Shown one piece after another: positions 63,775 through 64,000 of a stretch of DNA of 64,000 bases (position 1 is the stretch's first letter; each line of letters begins with the position of its first letter). The translations under genes were made by a program, and so were the position numbers. Source of the stretch: Myxococcus sp. RHSTA-1-4 (GTDB lineage Bacteria; Myxococcota; Myxococcia; Myxococcales; Myxococcaceae); the NCBI RefSeq assembly GCF_020037125.1, contig NZ_JAIQDG010000006.1, forward strand, positions 287,949 through 351,948, read 5' to 3'. Under the pieces are notes generated by a model. It was not told the DNA's origin. It ran no database searches and saw nothing but the letters and a program-made list of their open reading frames with translations.

Positions 63775-64000
63775 ATGAGGCTGCGTCCGCGTACCGTGGT
63801 GGCCGTGGGGCTGCTGTTCACCGTGGGGTGTGGGGCGGGAAGCCCGGCCCGGCGCGGGTCGACGGGACACTATGCGCAGCAGTCGCTGGACTCGGCGTCC
63901 GCTGCGTGCCAGCGGCACCCTGCCTACTGCGCCACCGTGCCCGGGGAGGAAACTGTCGTCCCGCTCCAGGTTCGCGCGGTCCAAGTGGCGGCCGCGGGCA
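63775..64000 (+). CDS. N-terminal part of a lipoprotein, cut by window edge
   Basis: The ATG at 63775 follows GGGAGGGAGGG. The visible 75 residues start MRLRPRTVVAVGLLFTVGCG, a lipoprotein signal with lipobox TVGC. A region with two Cys follows (AACQRHPAYCATVPG). The remainder lies beyond the window, so no family is assigned. Confidence 0.7.
   Translation, partial: MRLRPRTVVAVGLLFTVGCGAGSPARRGSTGHYAQQSLDSASAACQRHPAYCATVPGEETVVPLQVRAVQVAAAG

Overview
The window looks like chromosomal DNA of a myxobacterium, most likely of the Myxococcus/Corallococcus/Pyxidicoccus group. The grounds are very high GC with G/C-ending codons, many secreted lipoproteins, an EF-G of the spirochaete/planctomycete/deltaproteobacterial (mitochondrial-like) type, a type III secretion locus carrying its own sigma-28-type factor, and a SitA-like lipoprotein toxin beside a SUKH immunity gene. 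I found no rRNA, tRNA, insertion sequence, prophage or CRISPR array. No gene-free stretch exceeds about 300 bases.

Layout. (1) 1-5709, minus strand: one end of a type III secretion (T3SS) operon. In transcription order it holds a secreted/filament-like protein, a TPR chaperone-like protein, a small unknown, a FliA-family sigma factor, inner rod SctI, ring lipoprotein SctJ, a FliG-like protein and the start of a SctL/FliH-like stator gene that runs off the window. A perfect sigma-28 -10 octamer lies upstream of the first gene. (2) 5848-6959: two small genes. (3) 7028-14255: a GbsR/MarR-type regulator behind a 40-bp perfect palindrome, then a MacB/Lol-type ABC ATPase, two FtsX-like permeases, a LolA-like carrier and an outer-membrane barrel, closed by a strong terminator. 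Together these could form an inner-to-outer membrane route for a hydrophobic substrate or lipoprotein.

(4) 14414-24522: a compact type II (aromatic) polyketide synthase cluster, the most interesting part of the window. It encodes a HemN-like radical SAM enzyme, an ACP fused to an aromatase/cyclase, ketosynthase alpha, chain-length factor, an O-methyltransferase, four further SRPBCC cyclase-like proteins, a halogenase-fold flavoenzyme, a PF04199 cyclase and a convergent phosphopantetheinyl transferase. Seven consecutive junctions overlap, so the core is almost certainly one translationally coupled operon. No ketoreductase or malonyl transferase is present, which suggests an unreduced, heavily cyclised, O-methylated aromatic product.

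(5) 24681-34585: surface and envelope proteins, including a 17-residue-repeat protein, an LVIVD propeller lipoprotein, a metalloprotease-propeller-barrel fusion, a CotH-type lipoprotein and a DCC thiol protein. (6) 34587-42735: alpha-2-macroglobulin and penicillin-binding protein 1C, a conserved periplasmic defence and repair pair. (7) 42972-50000: housekeeping genes (TrmJ-like, pseudouridine synthase, transhydrogenase) interrupted by the less GC-rich toxin/immunity cassette at about 43.9-45.0 kb, whose toxin frame carries an in-frame amber codon. (8) 50057-64000: EF-G, ABC-F (Uup), an ADOP permease, a barrel protein, OPT and DAACS transporters, SlyD, a 2OG-Fe(II) oxygenase, a solitary DNA methyltransferase, a small Rof-like protein and the start of a lipoprotein gene at the right edge.
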